A DNA stretch of 37,344 nucleotides from Lautropia sp. (GCA_030532895.1 JAUNKF010000032.1:1-37344); one strand, 5' to 3'. Numbered from the stretch's first letter, positions 27,282 through 37,292 are shown. A program made the numbers and translations. Notes: a model not told the origin generated them from the letters alone.

Positions 27282-28469
27282 TCAGCGAAGGGTGACGGCC
27301 GCTACCGTGCCATCCAGAGTTTGAACATAGGCCATGCCGTCATCCACCCGAGGGGGCGTGGCAAAGGCCGAATCATCGAGATCGATACCTGCCAGCGTGC
27401 GGCCATCGGCCAGCGACAGCACCGTCAGGCGCCCGTACGAGTCGCCAAAGAGCACACGATCCTGATCGGCCACGACCGGCGCAGTCAATCGACGGCGCAC
27501 GTAGCCCTCCTGCCGCCAGGCAGTACCACCACCAGGGCGGATCAGCTGCACGACCTCGCCCGCATCGACCAGCACCAAGGCATCGGAGGTGGCCGCCACA
27601 CCGCTGGACGAGCTGAGCGCACGGCTCCAGCCCGTTTCACCATCATAGGCGCTCACACAGGCCACGCGGCCTTGATAGGCCACAGCACAGAGCTTGTCCT
27701 CCATCAGCACCGGCGCGCCCACCACGTCGATCAGGCGTTCCAGCTCGGTGGCCCCCAGCGAAGACGCGATGGTCGTTTCCCAGCGCGGTGCACCCAGACG
27801 CACATCGAGCGCGACGAGGCGCGCCTGCGGCAGACCCAGATAGACCGTGTCGCCATCGACGAGCATCGGGCTGCTCTGACGGAGTGTGAGCAGGGCATTG
27901 GGCGCCTGCCAGCTCCAGCGCACGGTGCCACCGCCACGCTCCAGCGCAACGACTCGGCCTTCCACCGTGCGCACCAGCACGACCGCCTCGGTGATGACGG
28001 GCGCGGTCGTCACCTCCCCATGAAGCGGGGTCGTCCAGCGCTGCTTGCCCTCCGTGTCCAGCCCGATGACCGTGCCATCGCGATTGACGACGACGATCAG
28101 ATCCTCGTCGGCATCGAGGCCGGCAGCGGCCTTGCCATCGATCCGGAAGGCCGCCAGCTCCTTGCCCTCGTCACGTGAGAGCAGACGAACCCGGCCCTTC
28201 TCATCCACCACCCACAGGCCACGACTGGTGATCGCTGGCTGAAAGCCGGCCAACGCCTTGCCGCCCCGCGTGTTCTTCCAGCGCACACGCGCCGTGTCGG
28301 GCTGCTGGGCGGCCGGATAGGGCGGCGGTGCAGCGGCATCATCGCCAAACAGGGCACAACCCGTCATCGACACGAGCGCGGCGGCCAGCGCCGCACCGAC
28401 AAGCCCGCGACGCAGCCGAGCGCCCTGCCCCCGGGTCAAGGCCGGATTCCTCGAAGAGACGGTTCGCAT
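27282..28469 (-). CDS. bamB: Outer-membrane assembly lipoprotein BamB
   Basis: BamB is the beta-propeller lipoprotein of the BAM complex that folds outer-membrane proteins. A signal peptide ends in a lipobox MTGC with lipidated C38; PQQ-like propeller repeats follow (for example [74 protein letters not shown] in part). The length of 395 residues is normal. The ATG shares a base with the stop of the upstream TPR gene (TGATG), and one base separates it from der. Confidence 0.95.
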   Translation of the reverse strand: MRTVSSRNPALTRGQGARLRRGLVGAALAAALVSMTGCALFGDDAAAPPPYPAAQQPDTARVRWKNTRGGKALAGFQPAITSRGLWVVDEKGRVRLLSRDEGKELAAFRIDGKAAAGLDADEDLIVVVNRDGTVIGLDTEGKQRWTTPLHGEVTTAPVITEAVVLVRTVEGRVVALERGGGTVRWSWQAPNALLTLRQSSPMLVDGDTVYLGLPQARLVALDVRLGAPRWETTIASSLGATELERLIDVVGAPVLMEDKLCAVAYQGRVACVSAYDGETGWSRALSSSSGVAATSDALVLVDAGEVVQLIRPGGGTAWRQEGYVRRRLTAPVVADQDRVLFGDSYGRLTVLSLADGRTLAGIDLDDSAFATPPRVDDGMAYVQTLDGTVAAVTLR

Positions 28470-29110
28470 CAGTTGTCCACCATGTCGAGCTTGAGCTGAA
28501 CGAGCGGACGCAGCGGGGCGGAAGCCGGCAACTGATCGAGCGCTTTCTGGTATTCGGCCTTCGCCTCGCCCTTCTTGCCCTGAGCCGTCAGCACGTCTCC
28601 GCGCCGATCGGCCACATTACCAGCCATTTCACCCTGTGCCTGCCCGATGCGCCCCGGATCGAGCGCCTTCAGCGCTTCATCGTACTTTTTCTGGTCGAGC
28701 AGCAGGCCCGCGAGCCGGATGCCCGCAATCTGCCTGAAGCCCTGTTCCTGGCTCTGCCGGACGACGCCGTCGAGCACCTTGGCGGCATCCTCGGCCTTGC
28801 CGGCCTTCACATAAGCATCGGCCACCCGAAGCCCGGCCATGCCCACATAGCTGCTGTCACCGTGATCATCCAGAATGACCTGGTAGCGCTCACGGATCTG
28901 GGCCTCCTTGCCGGCGTCGATCACGTTGATCAGCCCGGCATAGGCTTTGGCGGCCTCAGCGGCACGGTCGGCCTGATACCAGTTCCAAGCCCGCCAGCCG
29001 GCGAACACGGCTGCCGCAATGACCAGAAGACCAAGAATCTTGTTGCCATGACGCGCCCAGAACGCCTTCAGCTCGTCGATTTGTTCCTGATCCTGAAGGT
29101 TGTATGCCAT
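28469..29110 (-). CDS. YfgM-like TPR membrane protein
   Basis: A 213-residue protein of the YfgM/Anc1 family (tetratricopeptide-like, upstream of bamB). The N-terminus YNLQDQEQIDELKAFWARHGNK is the family's cytoplasmic start, a membrane segment lies at about 24-42, and the periplasmic part contains TPR-like helices (AGLRVADAYVKAGKAEDAAKVLD, LLLDQKKYDEALKALDP). In Escherichia coli YfgM works with the periplasmic chaperone network and the Sec translocon. AGGAAAAGAG precedes the ATG at 29110; the frame to 29203 is a read-back. Confidence 0.92.
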   Translation of the reverse strand: MAYNLQDQEQIDELKAFWARHGNKILGLLVIAAAVFAGWRAWNWYQADRAAEAAKAYAGLINVIDAGKEAQIRERYQVILDDHGDSSYVGMAGLRVADAYVKAGKAEDAAKVLDGVVRQSQEQGFRQIAGIRLAGLLLDQKKYDEALKALDPGRIGQAQGEMAGNVADRRGDVLTAQGKKGEAKAEYQKALDQLPASAPLRPLVQLKLDMVDN

Positions 29111-29245
29111 CTCTTTTCCTATCCCTAAAAACGCTGGACACCGGCGCCAGACCGGTACCTGCCTGCGCGTGTTGAAACTGATTGCTTCCCGCGCCGGCCC
29201 CAAAACCCTGCACCGGCCACGACATGAGCCGGTAAAGCATCACGA

Positions 29246-30535
29246 TCAGCCGAAGGCCGCCCGTGCAAACGCTTCGGCCACCCCGGCCAAGCTGATGCGC
29301 GTCTGACGGCCACCATGCCCCTCGGAAGATTCGCGCAACCACTTGAGCGTGGCTTCGCCGCGACTCAGCTCATCATCTCCGATGATCAACGCAAATTGTG
29401 CCGCACTGGCGCCCGCCCGCTTGAATTGGGATTTGAAACTGCCGCCCCCGGCGTGCATCAGCACGTTGAAACCGTGGGCACGCAGTGCTTCAGCCGCCCG
29501 AAGCGCTGCCGCCGTCGTGCCCGCGCCACTGCTGATGATGTAGACATCCAGCGGCTCCGGCCCGGCCAGCCCGCCCGCCTGCTCGACCAGATCCAGCAGC
29601 CGTTCGACCCCGATGGCAAAACCACATGCCGGCGCGGGTTTTCCGCCCAGCATCTCGATCAGCGGATCGTAGCGGCCGCCGCCGCACACGGTGGCCTGCG
29701 CGCCAAGCTTGTCCGTCACCCACTCGAAGACCGTGCGGTTGTAGTAATCCATGCCACGCACGAGCCTGGGGTTGATGGTGGCCGGGATGCCGAGGTCGGC
29801 CAGATATGCCTGCAACTGCTCGAAGTGCTCTCGGGCCGGCGCTTGCAGATAATCGAGCAGTTTGGGCGCGGTGGCCACCACTTCCTGCATGGCCGGATTT
29901 TTCGTGTCCAGAATGCGCAGCGGGTTGCTGTGCAGGCGGCGCTTGCCGTCTTCGTCCAGCAGCTCGGCATGGCGCTCGAAGTGCGCGATCAGATCCTGGC
30001 GGTGGGCCGCCCGTTCGGCCGCATCCCCGATCGAGTTGATCTGGAGCTGCAAGCCACTGAGACCCAGATCATCCCAGAGGCGCTGGCCCATCGCGATCAC
30101 CTCGGCATCCACGTCCGGGCCGGCAAAGCCCAGTGCCTCGATGCCCACCTGGTGAAACTGGCGATAGCGGCCGCGCTGCGGGCGCTCATGACGGAACATC
30201 GGCCCACTGTACCAGAGCCGTTTCGGCCCGTCGTAGAGCAGGTTGTGCTCGATGACGGCCCGCACGACGCCCGCCGTGCCTTCGGGACGCAGCGTGAGCG
30301 CCTCGCCATTGAGCGAATCGGTGAAGGAATACATCTCCTTCTCGACGATGTCGGTGACGGTGCCAAGACCACGAGCAAAGAGCGGCGTGGGTTCCACGAT
30401 GGGGGTGCGAATCTGGGTGTAGCCGTAGCTGCGCGCCCAGTTCGCGACGATCTCGTCAAAACGTTGCCAACGGGGCGAAGCGCCAGGCAACAGATCGTTC
30501 ATGCCCTTGACGCCGGCCAGTTTGTTTGCGGCCAT
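29246..30535 (-). CDS. hisS: Histidyl-tRNA synthetase
   Basis: Class II synthetase charging tRNA-His. Motif 2 ([24 protein letters not shown]), the His-A loop [14 protein letters not shown] and motif 3 ([12 protein letters not shown]) are complete, and the C-terminal anticodon-binding domain is present. The 429-residue length is normal. It starts [17 protein letters not shown] with GAGAG a few bases upstream. The 135-base gap to the next gene holds nothing I can support. Confidence 0.98.
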   Translation of the reverse strand: MAANKLAGVKGMNDLLPGASPRWQRFDEIVANWARSYGYTQIRTPIVEPTPLFARGLGTVTDIVEKEMYSFTDSLNGEALTLRPEGTAGVVRAVIEHNLLYDGPKRLWYSGPMFRHERPQRGRYRQFHQVGIEALGFAGPDVDAEVIAMGQRLWDDLGLSGLQLQINSIGDAAERAAHRQDLIAHFERHAELLDEDGKRRLHSNPLRILDTKNPAMQEVVATAPKLLDYLQAPAREHFEQLQAYLADLGIPATINPRLVRGMDYYNRTVFEWVTDKLGAQATVCGGGRYDPLIEMLGGKPAPACGFAIGVERLLDLVEQAGGLAGPEPLDVYIISSGAGTTAAALRAAEALRAHGFNVLMHAGGGSFKSQFKRAGASAAQFALIIGDDELSRGEATLKWLRESSEGHGGRQTRISLAGVAEAFARAAFG

Positions 30536-30562
30536 ATTCTCTCGTGTGAATTGCTTGAAACA

Positions 30563-30582
30563 GCACCGACCCCCGCCGGTGC
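30563..30582 (-). other. GC-rich hairpin between ispG and hisS
   Basis: gcaccg (30563-30568) and cggtgc (30577-30582) are inverted copies around an eight-base loop, followed on the minus strand by TGTTTC. It may be a weak terminator or attenuator-like hairpin in front of hisS. Confidence 0.4.
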
Positions 30583-30633
30583 CTCGTCATCTGCACGGTG
30601 GCAGGTGCTTCATCGTACCGCACCCTCGGGCGA

Positions 30634-31956
30634 TCAGCCCGCCTCGACCACCACTTGGGTGGCAGCCGAACCATAGCGGCGCAGCACGTACTCGTTGACG
30701 ATATCCTGAAACTCTTCGGCGATGCGCTCACCCTTCAACGTGACGGTGCGCTCACCATCGATGTAGACGGGAGCCACCGGGGCTTCATCGGCCCCAGGCA
30801 ACGAGATGCCGATGTCGGCATGCTTCGACTCACCCGGCCCGTTGACGATACAGCCCATGACGGCCACCTGCATCGTCTCGACCCCCGGATAGCGCTCACG
30901 CCACACTGGCATCTGGTCACGCAGATAGCGCTGGATGCGATCGGCCAGCTCCTGAAAGAAGGTGCTGCTCGTGCGCCCGCAGCCCGGACAGGCGACGACC
31001 ATCGGTGCAAAGGAGCGAAGCCCCATCGTCTGCAGGATTTCCTGCGCCACGACCACTTCCTTGCTGCGATCCCCCCCCGGTTCAGGCGTGAGCGAGATGC
31101 GGATCGTGTCACCGATGCCCTGTTGCAGCAGCAGCGACAGCGCGGCCGACGAGGCCACGATGCCCTTGCTGCCCATGCCGGCTTCGGTCAGACCCACATG
31201 CAGCGGATAATCACAGCGGCGAGACAGCTCGGTGTAGACCGCCACCACGTCCTGCACATTCGACACCTTGGCCGACAGCACGATGGCGTCGCCCGGCAGC
31301 CCGATCCGCTCGGCTTCAAGCGCGCTCTCGATGGCCGAGGTGACCAGTGCCTCGCGCATGACGGCCTGGGCATCCCAAGGCTGCGCACGACGCGAGTTGG
31401 CATCCATGAGCCTGGCCAGCACGCTCTGGTCGAGCGACCCCCAGTTGACGCCGATGCGAACCGGCTTGCCATGTTTGGCCGCCACTTCGATCATCTGGCG
31501 GTAGTTGTCATCCCGTCGCGAGCTGCTGCCGATGTTGCCAGGGTTGATCCGGTACTTCGACAGGGCCTGCGCACACGCCGGAAAATCCGTGAGCAGCTTG
31601 TGGCCGTTGTAATGGAAATCGCCCACGAGCGGCACCGACACGCCCATCCGGTCGAGCTGCTCGCGAATGGCGGGCACCTCGGCCGCCGCGGCCGGCGTGT
31701 TGACCGTGATCCGCACCAGCTCCGAGCCAGCCTGCGCCAAGGCTTTGACCTGCACCGCCGTGGCAATGGCTTCAGCCGTGTCGGTGTTCGTCATCGATTG
31801 CACCACGACAGGCGCCTCGCTGCCCACCACGACCCGATGCTCTCCACAACGGATCACGACCTGTCGGGTCGGACGGCGCTTGCCGGGGCCAACGGGCATC
31901 GGTGTGGTGTGCATCGAATCGGCCTTCGTCCTGGCCAAACCGGGTTCTACTGTCAT
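30634..31956 (-). CDS. ispG: 4-hydroxy-3-methylbut-2-enyl diphosphate synthase (IspG)
   Basis: IspG is the 4Fe-4S enzyme that reduces methylerythritol cyclodiphosphate in the non-mevalonate isoprenoid pathway. The cluster ligands are visible: C323 and C326 in CPGCGRT, C369 in [10 protein letters not shown], plus E376. The TIM-barrel part opens with [19 protein letters not shown]. The length of 440 residues fits the proteobacterial form. Up to 30 residues precede the conserved region; an internal ATG at 31914 is an alternative start. It lies 61 bases downstream of the rodZ-like gene, in the usual order rodZ-ispG-hisS. Confidence 0.97.
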   Translation of the reverse strand: MTVEPGLARTKADSMHTTPMPVGPGKRRPTRQVVIRCGEHRVVVGSEAPVVVQSMTNTDTAEAIATAVQVKALAQAGSELVRITVNTPAAAAEVPAIREQLDRMGVSVPLVGDFHYNGHKLLTDFPACAQALSKYRINPGNIGSSSRRDDNYRQMIEVAAKHGKPVRIGVNWGSLDQSVLARLMDANSRRAQPWDAQAVMREALVTSAIESALEAERIGLPGDAIVLSAKVSNVQDVVAVYTELSRRCDYPLHVGLTEAGMGSKGIVASSAALSLLLQQGIGDTIRISLTPEPGGDRSKEVVVAQEILQTMGLRSFAPMVVACPGCGRTSSTFFQELADRIQRYLRDQMPVWRERYPGVETMQVAVMGCIVNGPGESKHADIGISLPGADEAPVAPVYIDGERTVTLKGERIAEEFQDIVNEYVLRRYGSAATQVVVEAG

Positions 31957-32017
31957 GGGTCAATCAATCAATCGGATACGAAAGTGCGTGCCGGCACCCG
32001 CGCCGGGCACGCAGGCG

Positions 32018-32725
32018 TCAACGCGACACCGGCGCCCCGGCCTTGGGCGAGGAGGCATCATCGCCACGGGCGGGCGTCACGCCTGATGGCGTCGGCACCA
32101 CGGCCGGGACATCCAGGCGGGACGCCACGGATTGTGACACAGGCGCGGCCTTGGTGCCGGATACAGGCCAGCGCACCTGCTCGACGACTTGCCCAGCGTC
32201 GCCACCCGGCGCTTGTGGGCTGGACGGCTGCGCCGTCCTCGCATCCTGCCGAACCTGACTGAGCCAGCGTTCGGCCGGCCCGAACGAAGCACCACCACCA
32301 AACACACCCAGCAGCAGCACGACGACGGCCACGCCCCCTACTCCCCAGGCCATGTTCATTCGACGGCTATGGGTGACGGCAGGCTCGAACTCCACATCCA
32401 TCTCAGCCAACCGGGCCGCGGCAGACTGCCGCAGAGGCCCCTTCAGCTCGGCCGGCTGCGCATGGCCACCCAGCACCGCCAGCAACGGCGAGACATCCAC
32501 CGCCAGCAGGTTGGCATAGCTGCGCAGCGCGCCGCGCACGAAGGCATGACCGGGCAACTCGTCGAAACGGCCATTTTCAAGGGCGGCGATCTGACGAACC
32601 TGGAACTTGATCTGGCGCGCCACATCCAGGCGACTCCAGCCTCTGGCCTCTCGGGCGGCCTGCAGCGCAGCCGGTGAGGCAATCGGCTCACGCCTCACCG
32701 GGCCACCATCCTCACTGGCCACCAT
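32018..32725 (-). CDS. rodZ: RodZ-like HTH membrane protein lacking the C-terminal domain
   Basis: RodZ links MreB to the membrane and affects rod shape. The N-terminal Cro/C1-type HTH is clear (LQAAREARGWSRLDVARQIK at 21-40, then QIAALENGRFDELPGHAFVRGALRSYA). A single membrane segment lies at about 125-145. The periplasmic part is only about 90 Pro/Ala/Ser/Val-rich residues and lacks the beta-rich DUF4115 domain that usually ends RodZ, so the protein (235 residues) is short. The ATG at 32725 overlaps the pilW stop by 14 nt. The context between pilW and ispG is exactly that of rodZ. A frameshift could hide a longer end, but the downstream 61 bases before ispG leave no room. Confidence 0.85.
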   Translation of the reverse strand: MVASEDGGPVRREPIASPAALQAAREARGWSRLDVARQIKFQVRQIAALENGRFDELPGHAFVRGALRSYANLLAVDVSPLLAVLGGHAQPAELKGPLRQSAAARLAEMDVEFEPAVTHSRRMNMAWGVGGVAVVVLLLGVFGGGASFGPAERWLSQVRQDARTAQPSSPQAPGGDAGQVVEQVRWPVSGTKAAPVSQSVASRLDVPAVVPTPSGVTPARGDDASSPKAGAPVSR

Positions 32726-33569
32726 GATAGGTGCTGCCGCGCTGATCCAGTCGGGTCGCCTCCGGTGACCGGGGGAAGCGGCGACGCAACTGCTCGGACA
32801 GGCGCTCCTCATAGGTGTGATCCTTGGCTTCACGCGCCACACGGATGCCGAGCCAGAGCGTTTCAGCGGTTGGCTGATAGGTGGCCAACAGACGGTCGGC
32901 ATAGAACTTGGCCTGCTCGTTGTTGCCCTGCTTCAGGTACAGCTCGCCCAGGTTGTACATGGCCACCGCGTTGGAGGGATCGAGCTTGAAGGAACGCAAC
33001 AGGTAGCCTTCGGCCCCCGAGTCGTCGCCCAACTGCATCAGGCAGATACCGGCGTTGTGAAGCGGCTTGGCCGGTGTCACGTACTGACGATCTTGCGAGG
33101 CCACCTCGAAATGGGGAATGGCCTCGCGCTGACGCCTCGTCTGGCACAGGTACCAGCCATAGTTGTTGTTCAGCTCCGCATCCTTGGGACTGAGTTTCAG
33201 CGCCTGCTGGAAGCTCTCCTCGGTTTTCTGCGCATCCGACATGGCAGCATAGATCAGCCCCTTCATGCCATAAGCCGCGGCAAAGCCCGAATCGACCTTC
33301 AGGGCAGCCTCGGCCTCCTGCAAGGCCAGCGGCAGATTGCCCTGTTGATAATGTGCCACGGCCAGCTCCAACCGGATCTTGGCACGACGGCGCTTCTCTT
33401 CAGCAGGTGAACCACGGCTCGTGACTGGTGTGGCCGCCGTCTCCGAACCACTGCCGTTCTTGACGGTTTCGGTCGTGACGCACCCCGCCAGCCCCAAGGC
33501 CCATGCCATCACCAGTGCCGACGAGCGCGTCTTCCAACGCCAGCCTGTCGGAGTCATCAAAGCTTTCAT
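32712..33569 (-). CDS. pilW: Type IV pilus biogenesis/stability lipoprotein PilW (PilF)
   Basis: An outer-membrane TPR lipoprotein that helps PilQ secretin assembly. A lipobox LAGC with lipidated C30 follows a basic, hydrophobic signal. TPR repeats are plain: LELAVAHYQQGNLPLALQEAEAAL, FAAAYGMKGLIYAAMSDAQKTEESF, DAELNNNYGWYLCQTRRQREAI, and AVAMYNLGELYLKQGNNEQAKFYAD (in part). The start is ambiguous: ATGs at 33584, 33569 and 33557 are all in frame; 33569 is preceded by AGGAAGGG. No other pilus genes are in the window. Confidence 0.93.
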   Translation of the reverse strand: MKALMTPTGWRWKTRSSALVMAWALGLAGCVTTETVKNGSGSETAATPVTSRGSPAEEKRRRAKIRLELAVAHYQQGNLPLALQEAEAALKVDSGFAAAYGMKGLIYAAMSDAQKTEESFQQALKLSPKDAELNNNYGWYLCQTRRQREAIPHFEVASQDRQYVTPAKPLHNAGICLMQLGDDSGAEGYLLRSFKLDPSNAVAMYNLGELYLKQGNNEQAKFYADRLLATYQPTAETLWLGIRVAREAKDHTYEERLSEQLRRRFPRSPEATRLDQRGSTYHGGQ

Positions 33570-33615
33570 CCCTTCCTGCCTCATCGTGTTGTCCGTGATC
33601 CTTCGTCAAGCGTGC

Positions 33616-34821
33616 TCAACCCGTTGTGGCCACCGGGCGTCCGGCTGGACGGTGAATGCGGATGCTGCGCTCCTTCAGGCGCGTGCGATCGACCACTTCA
33701 CCAGCCAGCTGACCACAGGCAGCATCGATCTCGTCACCTCGCGTGCGCCGGATCGTGGTGACGATGCCGGCACGCTGCAGCACATCCGAAAACAGCCGGA
33801 TCGAGCGATCGGTCGAGCGGTGCAGGCCCGATTCCGGGAACGGGTTGAACGGAATCAGGTTGAACTTGCACGGCACGTCGGCCACCAGTGACACCAGCTC
33901 CTGGGCATGACGCACCGAGTCGTTGATGTCGCGCAGCATCACATATTCAAAGGTGATGAAATCGCGCGGCGCCACCGTCAGGTAACGACGGCAGGCAGCC
34001 AGCAATTCAGCCAAAGGATACTTGCGATTGAGTGGCACCAGCTCATCCCGAAGCCGATCGTTGCTGGCATGCAGCGAAACAGCCAGTGCAACGGGGCAAT
34101 CGGCCGACAAGCGGTCGATCAGCGGCACCACACCCGAGGTGGAAACCGTCACCCGCCGGCGTGACAGACCATAGCCATGATCATCCAGCAAGGCCCGAAG
34201 GGCCGGCAGTAAAGCCCCGTAATTGAGCAAGGGTTCCCCCATGCCCATGAACACGATGTTGCTGATCGGGCGAAACTCGGCTTGCGTGTCCTCGATGTCA
34301 TCATCGAGCATGGCATTGGCATCATTGGCCCCGTTACCACGCCATCGGGGCTGGGCGCCCGGTTCGCGCAGCAGCTGATTGGCCAGCCAGATCTGGCCGA
34401 GCACCTCGGCCGTGTTCAGGTTGCGAGAGAACCCCTGCTTGCCGGTGGAACAGAAACGACAGTTGACGGCACAGCCTGCCTGCGTCGAGACACACAGCGT
34501 ACCGCGACGTGCCTCAGGGATGAACACCGCTTCAACCGCATTACCGGCACCTACATCGAACAACCACTTGCGGGTGGCATCGGCGGCCGTATGATCGGCG
34601 ATGATGGCGGGCGGCCTGATCTCGGCCTGGCTTTCAAGCTTCTCCCGAAACGCCTTGGCCAGATCGGTCATGTCAGCCCAGTTGGCCACCCCGCGGTGAT
34701 GCACCCAGCGCATCAGCTGCGTGGCACGAAAAGGCTTCTGCCCCAGCTCGGCGCAAAAAGACTGGAAACCGGCCCGATCGAGGCCCAGCAGATTGACTGG
34801 TGTCGGCTCGGAAGACATCAT
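33616..34821 (-). CDS. rlmN: 23S rRNA/tRNA adenine-C2 methyltransferase RlmN
   Basis: Radical-SAM enzyme methylating C2 of A2503 in 23S rRNA and A37 in some tRNAs. The radical-SAM cysteines are C117, C121 and C124 (CAVNCRFC); [11 protein letters not shown] and the final [17 protein letters not shown] with the methylation-site cysteine are present. An acidic insert ([17 protein letters not shown]) sits before [10 protein letters not shown], seen in other betaproteobacterial RlmN. The start at 34821 (tandem ATG) has AGGA about ten bases upstream; the frame to 34932 is not conserved. Confidence 0.97.
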   Translation of the reverse strand: MMSSEPTPVNLLGLDRAGFQSFCAELGQKPFRATQLMRWVHHRGVANWADMTDLAKAFREKLESQAEIRPPAIIADHTAADATRKWLFDVGAGNAVEAVFIPEARRGTLCVSTQAGCAVNCRFCSTGKQGFSRNLNTAEVLGQIWLANQLLREPGAQPRWRGNGANDANAMLDDDIEDTQAEFRPISNIVFMGMGEPLLNYGALLPALRALLDDHGYGLSRRRVTVSTSGVVPLIDRLSADCPVALAVSLHASNDRLRDELVPLNRKYPLAELLAACRRYLTVAPRDFITFEYVMLRDINDSVRHAQELVSLVADVPCKFNLIPFNPFPESGLHRSTDRSIRLFSDVLQRAGIVTTIRRTRGDEIDAACGQLAGEVVDRTRLKERSIRIHRPAGRPVATTG

Positions 34822-34985
34822 GGTGCAAGCGTCCTGAAAGACGAACGGGCAGAATTGCTCTGCCCGATCAGGCGCGGGCCACGAAACCGGCGACATCGCC
34901 AGACTGCGTGACAGCGCGCATCTGAAGCGCATTCATGCTCGCCCGAGGGGGTTCTCCGGGCATATGAGTACATGAGACACGCTGA

Positions 34986-35043
34986 AGCCTGCCATCGCCC
35001 CTCAAACAGTTTGCCGACATAAGCGGCAGGGGCATGGCAGGCT
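34986..35043. repeat. Long near-perfect stem-loop between ndk and rlmN
   Basis: agcctgccatcgcccc (34986-35001) and ggggcatggcaggct (35029-35043) pair over 15 bases with a single one-base bulge. Inside the loop tgccg and cggca can form a second small stem. No T-run follows on either strand, so this is not a standard intrinsic terminator. Another hairpin, tgccgg with ccggca, lies next to it at 35069-35085. The remaining bases of 34822-35107 hold no gene. Confidence 0.75.
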
Positions 35044-35107
35044 CTGAACGAACGGATGACCCGAAGCCTGCCGGTCAAGCCGGCACGCAGCTCGGGCCAC
35101 TCGCGCA

Positions 35108-35533
35108 TCAACGCGAGCAGATCTGCATCGAGGGGAAGAAGAAGGCGATCTCGACCGCGGCAGTTTCAGGCGCGTCGGAGCCATGCACGGCGTTGGCGTC
35201 GATGCTCTCGGCAAAGTCGGCGCGGATCGAGCCTTTCTCGGCCTTCTTCGGGTCGGTGGCCCCCATCAGCTCACGGTTGCGCAGGATGGCGTTTTCACCT
35301 TCGAGCACCTGAACCATGACGGGGCCGGAGATCATGAATGCGACCAGATCCTTGAAGAAAGGACGATCCTTGTGAACGGCATAGAAAGCCTCGGCTTCTG
35401 CCTGCGACAGTTGCATCATGCGAGCAGCCACGACCTTCAGGCCGGCGGACTCGAAGCGGGCGAGGATCTGGCCGATGACATTCTTGGCAACGGCATCGGG
35501 TTTGATGATCGAGAGGGTACGTTCGACAGCCAT
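35108..35533 (-). CDS. ndk: Nucleoside diphosphate kinase
   Basis: Ndk balances nucleoside triphosphates by phosphate transfer through a catalytic histidine, here H117 in [20 protein letters not shown] opens the fold and the 141-residue length is normal. The start at 35533 has AGGAG nine bases upstream; the frame to 35557 is a short read-back. First gene of the long minus-strand block, with a good promoter candidate upstream. Confidence 0.98.
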   Translation of the reverse strand: MAVERTLSIIKPDAVAKNVIGQILARFESAGLKVVAARMMQLSQAEAEAFYAVHKDRPFFKDLVAFMISGPVMVQVLEGENAILRNRELMGATDPKKAEKGSIRADFAESIDANAVHGSDAPETAAVEIAFFFPSMQICSR

Positions 35534-35997
35534 GAAAAGCTCCTGAGAGCCGGCCACAGAGGAAACGGGCCGGACATATTTGTTGGGGTTAGCCCTAGAT
35601 TATAGCAACGAACACCTGTTGGCAGGCAGGCGACGCGCTCGCGATGCCCATCCCGCCATCAACCCGCCCCTCCCGTATCCCCCCGCCCACCAGACAGCGC
35701 GCGGCCGGCTTGAAAAAACCCGCCCGCTCCCGCATCTGGCACGCTGAAGCACGGGATGAAGGCATGCACAACATGAAGGGGTGAGTCCAGGGCGTGAACC
35801 CGCTCGCTCACCCTGTCACCACTCGCGGCATCCAGCCGCCAACCACAGGTGCAGTGCAGCACGCCGCCTGGCGGGAGGGATTTCGCATCACCCTGATTTT
35901 TTTGAAGAAAAACCCGCCTGCGCCCCCCAAATCCGTATAATGCCCGTTGGCCCATTGTCTGACTTTGGCCCCCTTTCTTTCATCTGGAGACCATCCA
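35534..35997. other. Divergent intergenic region between ndk and the BI-1 gene
   Basis: 464 bases with no supported gene. It contains the ndk promoter and, on the plus strand, a TATAAT at 35936-35941 that is a likely -10 for the BI-1 gene, though no -35 is clear at the right distance. A T-rich run (35897-35903) follows a short imperfect hairpin. Confidence 0.55.
35599..35607 (-). promoter_or_regulatory. Extended -10 promoter for ndk
   Basis: On the minus strand TGC-TATAAT, a perfect -10 with the TGN extension, lies about 65 bases upstream of the ndk start. No good -35 is needed for this class. Confidence 0.55.
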
Positions 35998-36693
35998 ATG
36001 GCGATTGACCACTACACCTCCCCCTATGAACAATCCGGCGCGGTTGCGGCCACACGCAACCGCGTGCTGCGCAACACCTATGGCCTGCTGGCACTGTCGA
36101 TGATTCCGACCGTGATCGGCGCCTGGGTCGGCGTCTCAACCGGCTTCAGCTTCTTTGCCGGCAACCCCCTCATCGGCTTCATCGCCTTCATGGCCATTGC
36201 CTTCGGTTTCATGTTCGCCATCGAACGCACGAAGAACAGTGGCATGGGCGTCGTGCTGCTGCTGGCCTTCACCTTCTTCATGGGCCTGATGCTGTCACGG
36301 CTGATCGGCTACGTGCTCGGCATGAGCAACGGCGCCTCGCTGATCATGATGGCCTTCGGCGGCACGGCGGCCATCTTTGGCATCATGGCCTCGATCGCCA
36401 CGGTCTCGAAGCGCGACTTCTCCAGCATGGGCAAGTGGCTGACGATCGGCTTCGTCGTGATCCTGCTGGCCGCAGTGGCCAACATCTGGCTGAAGATTCC
36501 GGCGCTGATGCTGACGATCTCGGCCCTGGCCATCGTGATCTTCTCGCTTTTCATCCTGTTCGACCTGAACCGCATCGTCAACGGCGGTGAAACGAACTAC
36601 ATCACGGCCACGCTGTCGGTTTACCTGAGCATCTACAACGTGTTCAGCAACCTGCTGTCGATCCTCGGCATCTTCGGCGGCAACAACGATTGA
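35998..36693 (+). CDS. BAX inhibitor-1 / YccA-family inner-membrane protein
   Basis: A 231-residue protein with seven hydrophobic segments and the family's opening (NRVLRNTYGLLALSM) and closing (FNL-type DLNRIVNGGETNYITATLSVYLSIYN) blocks. Relatives include Escherichia coli YccA, a substrate and modulator of FtsH, and YbhL; some members act as calcium leak channels. The presence of hflK and hflC, other FtsH modulators, in the same window is suggestive but they are not in one operon. GGAG lies nine bases before the ATG at 35998. Transcribed alone, opposite to ndk. Confidence 0.93.
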   Translation: MAIDHYTSPYEQSGAVAATRNRVLRNTYGLLALSMIPTVIGAWVGVSTGFSFFAGNPLIGFIAFMAIAFGFMFAIERTKNSGMGVVLLLAFTFFMGLMLSRLIGYVLGMSNGASLIMMAFGGTAAIFGIMASIATVSKRDFSSMGKWLTIGFVVILLAAVANIWLKIPALMLTISALAIVIFSLFILFDLNRIVNGGETNYITATLSVYLSIYNVFSNLLSILGIFGGNND

Positions 36694-36705
36694 ACGCCCT
36701 GCCCT

Positions 36706-36730
36706 GCGCCGGTTGCCCAACAACCGGCGC
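36706..36730 (+). repeat. Perfect 10-bp hairpin after the BI-1 gene
   Basis: gcgccggttg and caaccggcgc are perfect inverted copies around a five-base loop, 13 bases past the stop codon. It has no T-run and precedes a true terminator. Confidence 0.7.
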
Positions 36731-36737
36731 CAACCAC

Positions 36738-36773
36738 AAAAGCCAGCCTGCTCACCGCATGGCTGGTTTTTTT
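36738..36773 (+). terminator. Rho-independent terminator after the BI-1 gene
   Basis: ccagcc (36743-36748) pairs with ggctgg (36761-36766), extended by an A-run against the T-run; seven T residues follow (36767-36773). The clearest intrinsic terminator in the window. Confidence 0.85.
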
Positions 36774-36922
36774 ATGCCAGCCCCCCGTCTGCCATACCCA
36801 AAGAACTCTTGGAAACTCTTGGAGCTTGAGCACAGCGCAACACACCCAAAAAGCTTGGGCCAAGGCACATAAGCCATCACGCACGCCGCCAGCGCTGCTG
36901 CCCAAACGACAAAAGCAAACAG

Positions 36923-36938
36923 CAAAGCAAAAGCTTTG
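36923..36938 (-). other. Small hairpin downstream of tRNA-Glu
   Basis: caaagc and gctttg pair around a four-base loop, about 70 bases past the 3' end of tRNA-Glu. It may help end the tRNA transcript, but the following T content is modest. The rest of 36774-37007 shows nothing I can name. Confidence 0.3.
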
Positions 36939-37007
36939 GAAAATGAAGGGGAATTTTCGAAGCGCGGGCCTGTTGCCCTGAGAAAGCCACAGAACAGTGA
37001 CTTGAGA

Positions 37008-37083
37008 TGGCGTCCCGTAGGGGATTCGAACCCCTGTACTCACCGTGAAAGGGTGATGTCCTAGGCCTCTAGACGAACGGGAC
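37008..37083 (-). tRNA. tRNA-Glu (anticodon TTC)
   Basis: A 76-base cloverleaf on the minus strand beginning GTCCCGTTCGTCTAGAGG and ending with an encoded CCA. The anticodon loop CTTTCAC gives TTC (plus strand 37047-37049), and the T arm reads GGTTCGAATCC. Acceptor GTCCCGT pairs with ACGGGAC. Very close to the usual proteobacterial tRNA-Glu. Confidence 0.97.
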
Positions 37084-37136
37084 CTGATACAACCAACTGC
37101 TTGCTGCTGAGTTAACTGCCTCGCAAGAAGCTTTGC

Positions 37137-37165
37137 AGTATAACTGGTTTTATTTTCTTCTGCAA
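37137..37165 (-). promoter_or_regulatory. Promoter of tRNA-Glu
   Basis: On the minus strand TTGCAG (37160-37165) and TATACT (37137-37142) are exactly 17 bp apart, placing a start about 47 bases upstream of the tRNA. It lies between the two tRNA genes, so tRNA-Glu can be transcribed on its own. Confidence 0.65.
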
Positions 37166-37292
37166 CTAACAAGTTAGTTACTGAAGCATCTTCTTGAAAA
37201 CGACTGCCAAACCAAAACAACCTTCGCCTCATTCAAGACAACCAAGCTTCCGACCTTGAACCAACCCAATCAGAAACTTGATCACCTTTAAA

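Noticed and set aside
25565-27295. 576-codon plus-strand frame
   Set aside because: Antisense shadow of der; His/Arg/Gln-rich sequence without any family motif.
30598-32262. 554-codon plus-strand frame
   Set aside because: Antisense shadow of ispG and the rodZ-like gene; Arg/His-rich nonsense sequence.
36633-37232. 199-codon minus-strand frame
   Set aside because: It runs through tRNA-Glu and its promoter, so cannot be a normal gene.
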